A DNA stretch of 64,000 nucleotides from Bacillota bacterium (GCA_023386315.1 JAEWJZ010000028.1:186001-250000); one strand, 5' to 3'. Counted from the stretch's first letter, positions 17,461 through 28,984 are shown. A program made the numbers and translations. The notes: generated by a model from the letters alone, not told the origin.

Positions 17461-17997
17461 ATGAATCTAACTGATACAAGTAGATACATTAGCCTGATAC
17501 TAAGGCATAAGCCGGATGTCATAGGAATTACAGTGGATGAGCATGGCTGGGCAAACGTAAATGAAATGATTGAGGGTGTAAACAGGACGCATCCTATAAA
17601 CATAGAAATATTGGAAGAAATTGTACGGATGGATAACAAAAAGCGGTATTCTTTCAACGAGGATAAGACACTGATCCGTGCAAATCAGGGACATTCCATT
17701 CCTGTAGATGTAGAATTGAAAGAAAAAATTCCACCCGAATATTTATGGCATGGAACCGGTGAAAAATATGTGGAATCTATTGATAAAATAGGGTTAATTC
17801 CAAAGAGTCGACTATATGTCCATTTATCAATAGACATGGAAACTGCTGTTAAAGTAGGTAACAGACATGGAAGGCCTGTTGTATATCAGGTTAATGCCGG
17901 AGCTATGGCAAAGGCTGGTTATATATTCTATTGCTCTGTAAATAGTGTATGGCTTATAAAAGAAGTGCCTACAGAATTTCTTGAAAAAGTAGAATGA
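17461..17997 (+). CDS. kptA: RNA 2'-phosphotransferase KptA
   Basis: From 17461 the product has 178 residues, close to bacterial KptA length; a GTG 54 bases upstream would add an unrelated N-terminus. Diagnostic blocks are all present: SRYISLILRHKPDVIGITVDEHGWANV, MDNKKRYSFNE, IRANQGHSIPV, LWHGTGEKY, LYVHLSIDMETAVKVGNRHGRPVVYQV. The enzyme moves a 2'-phosphate from RNA to NAD, giving ADP-ribose 1''-2'' cyclic phosphate. In bacteria the natural substrate is uncertain, possibly damaged or ADP-ribosylated RNA. It stands alone on the + strand. Confidence 0.93.
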   Translation: MNLTDTSRYISLILRHKPDVIGITVDEHGWANVNEMIEGVNRTHPINIEILEEIVRMDNKKRYSFNEDKTLIRANQGHSIPVDVELKEKIPPEYLWHGTGEKYVESIDKIGLIPKSRLYVHLSIDMETAVKVGNRHGRPVVYQVNAGAMAKAGYIFYCSVNSVWLIKEVPTEFLEKVE

Positions 17998-18136
17998 TTC
18001 CTTTTTTAATTGGCATGATGAGGAGGAAGAAGTAAATGGAGAATTATGTTTACTCATGCTAGAGAACTAATATATGTTAGGATACCAGTTTGTTCTCGGG
18101 AAAAATAGAAATTTACTACTAAGGAGAAAGTTAATA

Positions 18137-18405
18137 ATGACTAATTTAAAAATTCCTGTTGCTACTACAATACCGCTTTTACCATTTGGCGGCAAAGAAT
18201 TTATGCGGTTATCATTCAAGAAGAAGGAAAGAAAACAAATTTGAATTGTGTATGGTTATTTCGCAAAGGATGCGGATTAGCATATTGTGCATCAAGTAAA
18301 ATGGCAAACAAGGATGATTCCACCATGACTGTAGATGGCATTAAAACATTGGATTCGATTGGAGAGTTCGATGAGGTAAAAGAAATGCTTACAGAAGTAA
18401 AATGA
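18137..18405 (+). pseudogene. Frameshifted small hypothetical gene
   Basis: AAGGAGAAAG precedes an ATG at 18137 that encodes TNLKIPVATTIPLLPFGGKEF. After about codon 22 the sensible frame shifts and continues AVIIQEEGKKTNLNCVWLFRKGCGLAYCASSKM to LTEVK at 18405. An intact gene would give ~88 residues. I recognise no family. Upstream, at 18036-18062, a GAGGAGG site leads to an 8-codon ORF that may be another cut gene start. The 630-base gap between kptA and the MutS-like gene thus holds remnants. Confidence 0.45.
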
Positions 18406-18477
18406 TAGCATAAGAAAGGAGAAAAGAAGGGATTATATTGGAATTTAAGACTGATATTTTCTCGTTGGATAATAGAT

Positions 18478-18504
18478 ATTTGTGTCAGCAGTGCTGACAC
18501 AAAT
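18478..18504. promoter_or_regulatory. Perfect 13-bp inverted repeat (operator-like)
   Basis: ATTTGTGTCAGCA and TGCTGACACAAAT flank a single G, a perfect dyad. Such TGTCAGCA dyads are typical of TetR- or MerR-type operators. It lies 16 bases before the ATG of an 18-codon ORF and ~125 bases before the MutS-like gene. Confidence 0.6.
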
Positions 18505-18519
18505 CAGAAGGAGAACTAT

Positions 18520-18576
18520 ATGGAAAAAGATATAAGCGAAGATAAAATTTTATGTTTTGCTTGTTATTTCATATAA
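18520..18576 (+). CDS. 18-residue ORF, possible leader or cut gene start
   Basis: AAGGAG sits 7 bases before ATG. The product MEKDISEDKILCFACYFI ends at 18576, 52 bases before the MutS-like gene. It could be the surviving start of a gene whose promoter carries the dyad at 18478, or a leader peptide. No homology is claimed. Confidence 0.35.
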   Translation: MEKDISEDKILCFACYFI

Positions 18577-18628
18577 AATAAGTAAATGGAAGATAAAGTT
18601 TGAATTTTTATAATGGAGATTATTATTC

Positions 18629-20401
18629 ATGAACCCAAAATATGAAGTTGAAATAAAGCAAAGAGAATTAACCCACACCGAATTTGATAAACTTGCTAAT
18701 ATAATCGGTATATTCAAACTGATTTGGATAGTTATGTGTGGATATACGATTTATAATATGTGGACAAACCATTTTCCATTAAAGCTTATTGCATTAGTGA
18801 CAGCAGAAACGGTCATTTTTATTATTGCTTGCGTCTATCATAGAAAGATATTTGAACGTATTGCATATGAGTCAGGGCTTATTGCTATTGCAAAAAAGAA
18901 TTTATGCCGCATATCAGGGGAATGGGGTACATTTGATGATATTGGGGAAGAATTTATTGACTATAATCATAGCTATGCGATGGATTTAGATATTGTGGGT
19001 AAGCACTCCTTGTTCCAGTTTCTTAACAGTACAAATACTTATTGTGGAAGATTAAGATTTTCTCAAGACTTGTTAAATCCTGATTATTCGCAAAAGGATA
19101 TACAGGTAAGACAAGAGGCTATTACAGAATTGAGCAATGATTATTCTTGGAGTAGTCGCTTAGAATATTACTTTTCAAGAATCGGAATTGATGCGTTGTT
19201 TCCTGCGCTTGTTTCTGAATTGCAATCCCAAAATGGCTTCATCAAAAGTAAGCTTCTAAACCTGTTGCTGGATATTTCCCGTGTGCTCACTTGCGGGTCT
19301 ATCATTTTTTCTATATTGACAAAGAACAGATACGGAATACTGATTGCAAACTCTATGATTTTGTTTCAACTTCTACTTTGGGTAATAGGTTTTATGAAAG
19401 CAAACAGATATGTAGGAATAATGAATAAAATCCCTCATAAAATCACGCGGTATGATGATGTCATACAGGAAATTGTCAAAAAGAAATTTTCCTCTTCTCG
19501 ATTAAAAGAAATACAACTAATCTTGATTCCCGCCAAAGAGGCATTACGAGAATTATCAAAAATATCAAGCAATATCAGTCAACGACAAAATGGAATCGCC
19601 TGTCTCCTTTTGAATGCTGCATGGCTATGGGATTATAAAAATGCTGTAGATTTAGATATGTGGAAACAAAAACATGGGGATTCAGTTGCACAATGGTTTA
19701 CCGCTTTAGGAGAATTGGAAAGCTTATTGAGTTTGGCCAATCTCCCTCGCAACTGTACTGTTACCTCTATCCCTCAAATCTCTATACAGCCTAATATTAT
19801 TCAGGCAAAAAATTTGGGGCATCCCCTTTTAAATAATCAAAATAGAGTTTGTAACGATTTAGAACTAAACAATAGTATTTTGATTATTTCTGGTTCCAAT
19901 ATGTCAGGAAAGACCACATTTATGCGAACTGTAGGAATTAATATGATTTTGGCAAACACAGGAGGGTATGTATGTGCAGAGCGAATGACATTTTCAATGA
20001 TGAAGGTAATAACTTCTATGCGTATAGCGGATGTATTAACAGAGGGAATTTCTACATTTCATGCAGAACTTAAGCGAATTAAGGAAATTATAGATGCAGC
20101 GCAAGTAAATGAAAATCTTCTGTTTTTGATTGACGAAATATTTCGGGGCACAAACTCTGTGGATAGATTGATGGGGGCAGAGGGTGTTCTCCAAAAGCTT
20201 TATACCCTTGGAGTGTGTGGGATTATTACGACACATGATTTAGAGGTTTGTAAATTAGAAAGCGCATATCAGCGCATTCAGAATTATTGCTTTTATGAAC
20301 GATATACGAATGGTGAAATTTTCTTTGATTATAAAATGAAAAAGGGAGTATCTAAAACAACTAACGCACAATATCTTCTTAAAAAAGTCGGTATTATTTA
20401 A
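18629..20401 (+). CDS. Membrane-anchored MutS-like ATPase
   Basis: A 590-residue protein with two N-terminal membrane segments (~30-70: IIGIFKLIWIVMCGYTIYNMW, LKLIALVTAETVIFIIACVY) and another hydrophobic pair at ~215-255. It ends in a MutS-type ATPase: Walker A GSNMSGKTTFMRTVG at ~422-436, FLIDEIFRGTNSVDR (Walker B), and TTHD. It lacks the mismatch-binding domain, so it is not classical mismatch repair. Related MutS-family proteins are common in Firmicutes, often misnamed, with unknown roles. It ends 525 bases before the TetR gene. Confidence 0.82.
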   Translation: MNPKYEVEIKQRELTHTEFDKLANIIGIFKLIWIVMCGYTIYNMWTNHFPLKLIALVTAETVIFIIACVYHRKIFERIAYESGLIAIAKKNLCRISGEWGTFDDIGEEFIDYNHSYAMDLDIVGKHSLFQFLNSTNTYCGRLRFSQDLLNPDYSQKDIQVRQEAITELSNDYSWSSRLEYYFSRIGIDALFPALVSELQSQNGFIKSKLLNLLLDISRVLTCGSIIFSILTKNRYGILIANSMILFQLLLWVIGFMKANRYVGIMNKIPHKITRYDDVIQEIVKKKFSSSRLKEIQLILIPAKEALRELSKISSNISQRQNGIACLLLNAAWLWDYKNAVDLDMWKQKHGDSVAQWFTALGELESLLSLANLPRNCTVTSIPQISIQPNIIQAKNLGHPLLNNQNRVCNDLELNNSILIISGSNMSGKTTFMRTVGINMILANTGGYVCAERMTFSMMKVITSMRIADVLTEGISTFHAELKRIKEIIDAAQVNENLLFLIDEIFRGTNSVDRLMGAEGVLQKLYTLGVCGIITTHDLEVCKLESAYQRIQNYCFYERYTNGEIFFDYKMKKGVSKTTNAQYLLKKVGII

Positions 20402-20604
20402 GAAAGCAATAAAACGGATTAACAATTATCATATGAAATCGGACTGTCATTTTCGGCTGCCTGCCGCAAATTCCCGCCCACTTTCCTGCCGCTTCAATAC
20501 CCTTGCTCTGTTGGCTAATGAGGATGAGATTTTTTCCATACTTTGGATTGCGGTCTGCCGAATTCAAAATGAAGCGATTGATAATCGAAGCCCATCCTAT
20601 CTGG

Positions 20605-20849
20605 CTATGTTGTTCTTAACGGTTTCCATGTTAGATGGCTGTATGTATATTTAAACAGATCCTCGAAAGTTTCTCCCAACGCTTTGATAGTTTTCTCCAA
20701 ACTGAGTAAAGAAGGATTCCTTTCTCCTCTTTCTAGCCTGCCCATATGAGAAGGGTCTATGTCTGCTTTGTCTGCAAGTTCCTCTTGACTCAGCTCTTTT
20801 TCAGATCTCAAAATTCTTATTCTGCACCTACAATTTTTATGTGGAGCCT
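20605..20849 (-). pseudogene. Truncated XRE-type HTH regulator
   Basis: The minus strand encodes RIRILRSEKELSQEELADKADIDPSHMGRLERGERNPSLLSLEKTIKALGETFEDLFK, a complete Cro/CI-type HTH. No plausible start codon precedes it: the expected N-terminus is replaced by the TetR promoter. At the other end the frame shifts (SHLTWKPLRTT instead of a QPSNMETVKNN-like reading in the next frame). It is a remnant. The stretch 20402-20604 downstream shows nothing I can name. Confidence 0.65.
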
Positions 20850-20850
20850 C

Positions 20851-20902
20851 TTGACAAATAAACGATCGTTCACTACAATATAGAATGTAGTAAACGATCG
20901 TA
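20851..20902 (+). promoter_or_regulatory. tetR promoter with two operators
   Basis: TTGACA (20851-20856), a 17-base spacer and TACAAT (20874-20879). AACGATCGTT lies in the spacer (20861-20870) and AACGATCGT recurs after the -10 (20893-20901). The arrangement fits autorepression by the TetR protein encoded next. Confidence 0.8.
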
Positions 20903-20925
20903 TACTGCACAGGAGGTGAAAGCGA

Positions 20926-21543
20926 ATGGCTGATACAAAGGAAAATATTCTGATGACTGCACTCCGTTTGTTTGCACAAGATGGTTATGAGTCTGTTTCC
21001 GTTAGCAAAATTGCTGGAGAGTTGGGTATGACAAAGGGTGCACTATATAGACACTATAAAAATAAGCGCGATATTTTTAATAGCATTTTTGAACGTATAT
21101 GTCAATTAGATATTGAGCGTTCTAAAAAGGCAGGTTTTCCAGAAAAAGAAAAAGATTTTTTTAGCAATACTTCTGTGGGAAGCGTTAAGGCATACGTGGA
21201 ATCGCAGTTTTATTACTGGACGGAAGATGAAATTGCCTGCAATTTCCGTAGGATGTTGACTTTGGAACAGTACCGAAGCCCTGAAATGACAAAAATGTAT
21301 CAAAAGGTTTTAACCAGTGGACCAGTCAACTTTATAGAAGATTTATTTCGTATAATGATGAAACAAGGGACTTGGCGCAAGGGAAGTCCAAAACAAATGG
21401 CAGTTGAGTTTTATGCTCCGTTCTATTTATTATTAAGCATTTCGGACGCAGCATCAGGTAAAGAAGAAAAAGAAGAAATTACAAATCTTTTTACGACACA
21501 TATTGAGTGTTTCATAGAAAAATATGCTACAGAAAAGTTATAA
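20926..21543 (+). CDS. TetR/AcrR-family regulator
   Basis: The 205-residue protein has the standard N-terminal HTH (KENILMTALRLFAQDGYESVSVSKIAGELGMTKGALYRHYKNKRDIF, residues 5-50) and a helical ligand-binding domain. AGGAGG precedes the ATG by 9 bases. Its promoter contains two AACGATCGT operators, so it likely represses itself and the following KTR gene 18 bases downstream. Its ligand is unknown; relatives often respond to drugs or toxic metabolites. Confidence 0.88.
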   Translation: MADTKENILMTALRLFAQDGYESVSVSKIAGELGMTKGALYRHYKNKRDIFNSIFERICQLDIERSKKAGFPEKEKDFFSNTSVGSVKAYVESQFYYWTEDEIACNFRRMLTLEQYRSPEMTKMYQKVLTSGPVNFIEDLFRIMMKQGTWRKGSPKQMAVEFYAPFYLLLSISDAASGKEEKEEITNLFTTHIECFIEKYATEKL

Positions 21544-21561
21544 AATAGTGAAGGTGAGAAT

Positions 21562-21732
21562 ATGAAATTCGAGTGGGTTTTATGCCCTGTGTGCGGTAAC
21601 AAGACACGATTGAAATTGCGTGAGGACACATTTTTGAAAAATTATCCATTATTCTGCCCAAAGTGTAAACAGGAAAAACTTATTTCAGCAGAAAACCTAA
21701 AAATAGAAGTTGTTGAAGAAACGACTACATAA
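21562..21732 (+). CDS. Cysteine-rich KTR domain protein
   Basis: A 56-residue zinc-ribbon protein: CPVCGNKTRLKLREDT then CPKCKQEKLI, the two CPxC pairs and the NKTR motif that name the Cys-rich KTR family. GAAGGTGAG precedes the ATG. It follows tetR by 18 bases. KTR proteins often accompany TetR or resistance genes on mobile elements; their function is unknown. Zn binding is inferred from the four cysteines. Confidence 0.82.
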   Translation: MKFEWVLCPVCGNKTRLKLREDTFLKNYPLFCPKCKQEKLISAENLKIEVVEETTT

Positions 21733-21804
21733 GCGGAAGTATATCTAGTTCAGAAAGTCCAACGAAAGTTGTACTTATAAAAACAGAAAACAGGAGGATT
21801 GTTT

Positions 21805-21840
21805 ATGAAAAATAATTATTGCCGGAGCATTGTGCGCTGA
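21805..21840 (+). CDS. Leader peptide MKNNYCRSIVR of RNHCP gene
   Basis: CAGGAGGA lies 7 bases before ATG, a strong ribosome site for an 11-codon ORF. Its TGA is two bases before the GGGAGG arm of a hairpin pair that can expose or hide the ribosome site of the next gene. This is the layout of inducible resistance leaders such as ermC. The peptide function is inferred only from this layout. Confidence 0.6.
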   Translation: MKNNYCRSIVR

Positions 21841-21842
21841 CC

Positions 21843-21911
21843 GGGAGGTTTGCGTATAAATCAATTTCTACCAAGCCTCCCAAAAGGACTATAACAAAGA
21901 CTTTTAGGAGG
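21843..21911 (+). promoter_or_regulatory. Putative translational attenuator (two exclusive hairpins)
   Basis: Segment 21872-21881 (CAAGCCTCCC) pairs with 21843-21852 (GGGAGGTTTG, one G-T). The overlapping segment 21876-21886 (CCTCCCAAAAG) pairs with 21901-21911 (CTTTTAGGAGG) at 10 of 11 positions, hiding the RNHCP ribosome site. Only one hairpin can form at a time. No T tract follows, so control would be at translation. Confidence 0.65.
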
Positions 21912-21921
21912 ATAATATCTC

Positions 21922-22347
21922 GTGAACAGAGAAAACAAACGGAAACAATATGAAAAAGGATATTACAAAACCCACGCATGTAACGATAGTTTTACCTGCA
22001 AAATCTGCGGTAGGCTTGTAGTGCCGACAGGTGCTGGGAGCGACCACCGCAATCATTGTCCAAACTGTTTGCATAGCCTTCATGTGGATAATGAACCCGG
22101 TGACCGTGAATCTGATTGTGGTGGTTATATGGAGCCGATAGCAGTATGGGTACGCAAAAATGGTGAATGGGCGATTATTCACCGTTGTCATATATGTGGC
22201 CAACTTTCATCTAATCGTATAGCGGCTGACGACAATCCCATGAAGCTAATGGCGATTGCAATGAAACCCGTAGCACTTCCACCGTTCCCGCTTGAGAAAA
22301 TTGAGGAAATGACTGATTTAATGGCTGGCGATGGAAAATTAAAGTAA
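21922..22347 (+). CDS. RNHCP-domain zinc-binding protein
   Basis: GTG start at 21922 with AGGAGG 10 bases upstream; 141 residues. The sequence holds the family pattern: FTCKICGRLVVP, then DHRNHCPNCLHSLHVDN (the RNHCP motif), CGGYMEPIAVW, and HRCHICGQLSSNRIAADDNP. Three CxxC pairs and conserved His suggest two zinc sites. RNHCP proteins are of unknown function; the zinc-finger form and the leader suggest an RNA- or ribosome-linked role. It ends the tetR-KTR-RNHCP group. Confidence 0.85.
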   Translation: MNRENKRKQYEKGYYKTHACNDSFTCKICGRLVVPTGAGSDHRNHCPNCLHSLHVDNEPGDRESDCGGYMEPIAVWVRKNGEWAIIHRCHICGQLSSNRIAADDNPMKLMAIAMKPVALPPFPLEKIEEMTDLMAGDGKLK

Positions 22348-22370
22348 GTATAAAAAAATCACAGAGCCAG

Positions 22371-22438
22371 ACGCATAGACGCAGAGCCGACAAACAGTGA
22401 GGTGGATACTCATGGTTATCGGCTTTGTTTGTTTTTAG
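22371..22438 (+). terminator. Possible terminator after RNHCP gene
   Basis: AGCCGA can pair with TCGGCT across a long loop, followed by a T-rich run (TTGTTTGTTTTT). The stem is short, so the call is weak. Confidence 0.35.
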
Positions 22439-22519
22439 GTGAAATAGCTTTTTAAGGGAGTTTGACTGCATATTTCCAGACATTACCTAAGGAAACATTG
22501 TTTTTAAAAGATATTATTA

Positions 22520-22548
22520 TTGACAAACGCCACAGGTAATGATACTAT
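22520..22548 (+). promoter_or_regulatory. Promoter of the licT-bglP operon
   Basis: TTGACA (22520-22525), 17-base spacer, TACTAT (22543-22548). Transcripts from here meet the first RAT about 35 bases downstream. I see no certain cre site by eye. Confidence 0.75.
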
Positions 22549-22580
22549 ATACTTAATAAAAGAATTAATGAATTTAATAT

Positions 22581-22657
22581 GGATTGTTACTGACAAGCAG
22601 GCAAGACCTTATTTATGTAAATGTTATATTTTATTACATGAATAATGGTCTATTTTT
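22581..22657 (+). promoter_or_regulatory. RAT antiterminator/terminator switch before licT
   Basis: GGATTGTTAC starts the 28-base ribonucleic antiterminator (22581-22608), which overlaps the left arm of a terminator (22603-22657, ending GGTCTATTTTT). When LicT is active it stabilises the RAT fold and prevents termination. The motif is the LicT/SacT class. The rest of the 343-base gap holds the promoter and the weak terminator listed above. Confidence 0.9.
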
Positions 22658-22689
22658 ATGTACACATTATATTTTAGAAGGAGACTGAA

Positions 22690-23541
22690 ATGAAAATTAC
22701 TAGAATCATCAATAACAATGTAGTTTGCGCTGTGAATGCCAGACGACAAGAATTGATACTCCTAGGTAGTGGCATTGGTTTTCAAAAAATAAAGGGTGAA
22801 GAAGTAGATAAGAGTAAAATCGAAAAAGAATTCTTTCTAAAATCTAAGAGTGTATCTGGAAAATTATACGCATTGCTTGCTCAAATACCGATAGAATATG
22901 CAAAAGTGTCGGACAATATTATTGAATTTGCAAAAAGTATGTTGGATAAAGAACTGAATGAAAATATATATCTGACTTTGACTGATCATATTAGTTTTGC
23001 GGTAGAAAGATATAACCAGGGTTTAAATTTTAATAACGCTTTGTTGTGGGAAATCAAAAAATTTTACTCCCAGGAATTTAAGATAGCTCAAAAAGCTTTA
23101 GACATGATCAATAAACAATTCAATATTCAATTACCTGAGGATGAAGCTGGATCTATTGCGCTTCATATTGTCAATGCTGAATTAGGCTCCGATATGGTAG
23201 AGACAATGGAGATAACCAAGTTAATTCAAAAAGTTTTGAATATAGTCAGGTATCAATATAAAATTAATTTCAACGAAGATTCGTTGCATTATATAAGGTT
23301 TGTTACTCATTTAAAATTCTTTGCGTATCGTTTGTTCAGAAATAATATTATTATTGAAAATAGCGATACAGATTTTAACGATATTATAAAAAATAAATAC
23401 AAGGATGAATATCAATGCAGTTTAAAGATTGCAGAAATAATAAGACGAGATTATCATAAAGAGTTAACAGAAGAAGAATTGATATATTTAACTGTTCATA
23501 TTAAAAGAATCAAGTTAGGTAATGAAACAATTGAAGAATGA
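22690..23541 (+). CDS. licT: LicT/BglG-family transcriptional antiterminator
   Basis: The 283-residue protein has an N-terminal RNA-binding CAT domain (MKITRIINNNVVCAVN, LLGSGIGFQKIKGEEVD; residues 1-56) and two PTS regulation domains. Their conserved histidines are visible: His100 and His159 in PRD1, His207 and His270 in PRD2. HPr phosphorylates PRD2 to activate and the BglP EIIB domain phosphorylates PRD1 to inhibit. It binds the two RAT elements at 22581 and 23551. AGAAGGAG precedes the start. Confidence 0.95.
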   Translation: MKITRIINNNVVCAVNARRQELILLGSGIGFQKIKGEEVDKSKIEKEFFLKSKSVSGKLYALLAQIPIEYAKVSDNIIEFAKSMLDKELNENIYLTLTDHISFAVERYNQGLNFNNALLWEIKKFYSQEFKIAQKALDMINKQFNIQLPEDEAGSIALHIVNAELGSDMVETMEITKLIQKVLNIVRYQYKINFNEDSLHYIRFVTHLKFFAYRLFRNNIIIENSDTDFNDIIKNKYKDEYQCSLKIAEIIRRDYHKELTEEELIYLTVHIKRIKLGNETIEE

Positions 23542-23550
23542 ATATAGCTA

Positions 23551-23639
23551 GGATTGTTACTGAAAAAGCAGGCAAGACCTGGAACTCCATAAGTGTAGGT
23601 ATAGATAGCGATACACTTATGGGATTCTAGGTCTTTTTT
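23551..23639 (+). promoter_or_regulatory. Second RAT/terminator switch before bglP
   Basis: A second 29-base RAT (23551-23579, GGATTGTTACTGAAAAAGC start) overlaps a strong terminator whose arms run from AAGACC (23574) to AGGTCTTTTTT (to 23639). It makes transporter and glucosidase expression depend on LicT even if licT itself is read through. Confidence 0.92.
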
Positions 23640-23646
23640 ATATTAA

Positions 23647-25509
<1,863 letters not shown>

Positions 25510-25518
25510 GGAGGATAA

Positions 25519-26973
<1,455 letters not shown>

Positions 26974-27114
26974 ATCGTGCCGTCGTATTGTGTCATAATT
27001 AACATTTTAGAATTACCAGAAACGTAAGTTTCCTCTTCAGAATAAGATGCCAGTATCATTGGGGTAAGGGTTACGGCTCAGAGTGTGTTGTCACAGGCTT
27101 CTCAATTACAAATA

Positions 27115-27160
27115 AAAATCAGTGCAGAAATTTTTTTATGGATTTCTGCACTGATTTTTT
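27115..27160. terminator. Intrinsic terminator of the bgl operon
   Basis: AAAATCAGTGCAGAAAT pairs with ATTTCTGCACTGATTTT around a short loop, with T run behind. The long A/T-flanked stem can work in both directions. It lies ~140 bases after the glucosidase stop. Confidence 0.85.
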
Positions 27161-27232
27161 GTATTTGGATTATGGTTTTCCTTTAGTAGTTTCTTATTAA
27201 TAATCAGCTGGCTAAACCCTCTATTAAAATCT

Positions 27233-27282
27233 CTATCTTTACAATGTAAAGATAGAGCGCTATAATATTTACATTGTAAAGA
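27233..27282 (+). promoter_or_regulatory. tetR promoter with operators
   Basis: TTTACA (27238-27243) and TATAAT (27261-27266) are 17 bases apart. A perfect 11-bp-arm dyad around one A covers 27233-27255 (CTATCTTTACA / TGTAAAGATAG), and a second TTTACATTGTAAA lies at 27268-27280. Both overlap the promoter and fit autorepression. Confidence 0.8.
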
Positions 27283-27295
27283 TTAGGAGAGAAAA

Positions 27296-27883
27296 ATGAC
27301 TGACAAAAGATATCATCATGGAAATTTAAAAAATTGCCTCATCGAAGCGGGTATAGAGCTTGTTAATGCAGAAGGAGAAAAACATTTTTCTTTGCGCAGA
27401 GTTGCGGCCATGTGCGGGGTAAGCAATGCGGCTCCATACAGCCATTTTAAAAGCAAGGAAGAGCTGCTTGAAGCAATGAAGAGCTATGTGACAGGACAAT
27501 TTGCCGAAGAATTAAACAATTCTATTAAAGGTGAAGATTTGGATAATCCATATACATTGGTCAAAATGGGAAAAAGCTATATCATGTTTTTTATCAAAAA
27601 CCCGCAGTATTTTGAGTTTCTATTTTCGCAATCCTGCGTAAGAGTTGATTTGAACATGAATGATGATGGAAAGAGTAACTTCCCTCCGTTTGAACTCTTA
27701 AAAGAGTTGCATTTCAGAATATTGCGGCAACATGGATTGACTGATGAAAAAATTAAGGATTCGGTTATTTTGGCATGGGCAACCGTTCATGGAATAGCTG
27801 CTATTGCGACAATAAAAGGAGTTTCTTATGACGGAAGCTGGGAAAACAGGATTGAAGATATCATTTGGAACAAAAATAAATAA
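27296..27883 (+). CDS. TetR-family regulator (WHG-type C-terminus)
   Basis: The 195-residue protein begins MTDKRYHHGNLKNCLIEAGIELVNAEGEKHFSLRRVAAMCGVSNAAPYSHFKSKEELLEA, the YHHGNL opening and HTH of the WHG-domain TetR subgroup. The C-terminus holds AWATVHGIAAIA. TTAGGAGAG precedes the ATG. Its promoter holds two TTTACA-TGTAAA dyads. It likely controls itself and perhaps the hydrolase gene 120 bases downstream. Confidence 0.88.
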   Translation: MTDKRYHHGNLKNCLIEAGIELVNAEGEKHFSLRRVAAMCGVSNAAPYSHFKSKEELLEAMKSYVTGQFAEELNNSIKGEDLDNPYTLVKMGKSYIMFFIKNPQYFEFLFSQSCVRVDLNMNDDGKSNFPPFELLKELHFRILRQHGLTDEKIKDSVILAWATVHGIAAIATIKGVSYDGSWENRIEDIIWNKNK

Positions 27884-28003
27884 AACCATGATGTGAATTC
27901 TACTTGGTGCTGTTGCAGCAACTATTATTCCCTGCTTAGAAGTTTTACCCATAGTGGGTCTAAGCAAAATATACAATTGAAAGACAAATAGGAGGAAAAT
28001 AGC

Positions 28004-28984
28004 ATGGCAGAAAAATGCTTTGTAAAAATCAATGGCGTTAAAATGGGGATGAGAATCAAAAGCAAGGATATTTCAAATCCGGTACTATTATTTGTTCATG
28101 GGGGTCCCGGTATGCCTGAATATTTTCTATCAGAAGCTTATCCTACAGGCTTGGAAGAATATTTTACAGTGATCTGGTGGGAGCAGAGAGGTGCTGGATT
28201 ATCTTATAGTAGTGATATTGATAAAAGCACCTTAACAGTTGAACAGTATATAGATGATACAATACAGGTAACAAACTATTTACGAGAGCGTTTTGGACAG
28301 GATAAGATCTATCTTATGGCGCATTCATGGGGAACTTATTTCGGTATTCAGGCTGTTCAAAAAGCACCACAGCTCTACAATGCTTACATAGGGGTTGGAC
28401 AGGTTACTGATCAGTATGAGTCTGAGAAACGGGCGTATGAATATATGTTGGATTATTACTCAAAAGCAGGTGATGAAAAAACCTTAGAGAAGCTTAAAGA
28501 AAATAATTATTTATTAAACGGATACGAAAAAATATATGAAAAAGGGTTTCTGAGGGATGTTGTTATGCATCGTTCAGGCATAGGAACAACACATGACATG
28601 AAGTCTATTGTGACCGGAGTAGTCCTTGCCTCTTTGAAAAGCAAAGAATATACACTTACAGAAAAAATAAATCTATGGCGCGGCAAGCTGTTGCTTAATA
28701 AAAATTCACAGCTGAAAATGAAAGATGATTTAAGGAAAATCATCACCAAATTGGATGTTCCCACCTACTTTTTTTCCGGTTTATTTGATTATACTGTAAA
28801 TTATAAAATGACAGAGGAATATTTAGTACAGTTAGAAGCACCCATAAAAGGATTTTATATTTTTGAAAACTCAGCACACAGTCCTATATATGAAGAGCCA
28901 GACAAAGTTGCTCAAATTATGAAAAAAGACATATTTCTTAATACTTTGACAAAACCCATAATAGGTCGAGAGCAAAAATATTAG
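28004..28984 (+). CDS. Alpha/beta hydrolase (proline iminopeptidase-like)
   Basis: The 326-residue protein has the oxyanion motif FVHGGPGMPEY, WWEQRGAGLS, the nucleophile elbow MAHSWGT with Ser108, a likely acid in FDYTVN and the catalytic His in ENSAHSPIYEEP. HGGPG and the EQRGxGxS block are typical of prolyl aminopeptidase-like S33 hydrolases. There is no signal peptide, so it acts in the cytoplasm. AGGAGG precedes the start. The substrate cannot be told from sequence. Confidence 0.82.
   Translation: MAEKCFVKINGVKMGMRIKSKDISNPVLLFVHGGPGMPEYFLSEAYPTGLEEYFTVIWWEQRGAGLSYSSDIDKSTLTVEQYIDDTIQVTNYLRERFGQDKIYLMAHSWGTYFGIQAVQKAPQLYNAYIGVGQVTDQYESEKRAYEYMLDYYSKAGDEKTLEKLKENNYLLNGYEKIYEKGFLRDVVMHRSGIGTTHDMKSIVTGVVLASLKSKEYTLTEKINLWRGKLLLNKNSQLKMKDDLRKIITKLDVPTYFFSGLFDYTVNYKMTEEYLVQLEAPIKGFYIFENSAHSPIYEEPDKVAQIMKKDIFLNTLTKPIIGREQKY

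Noticed and set aside
20433..20654. A 73-codon + strand ORF after the MutS-like gene
   Set aside because: No ribosome site or motif; it overlaps the remnant of the minus-strand HTH gene and is best seen as chance.
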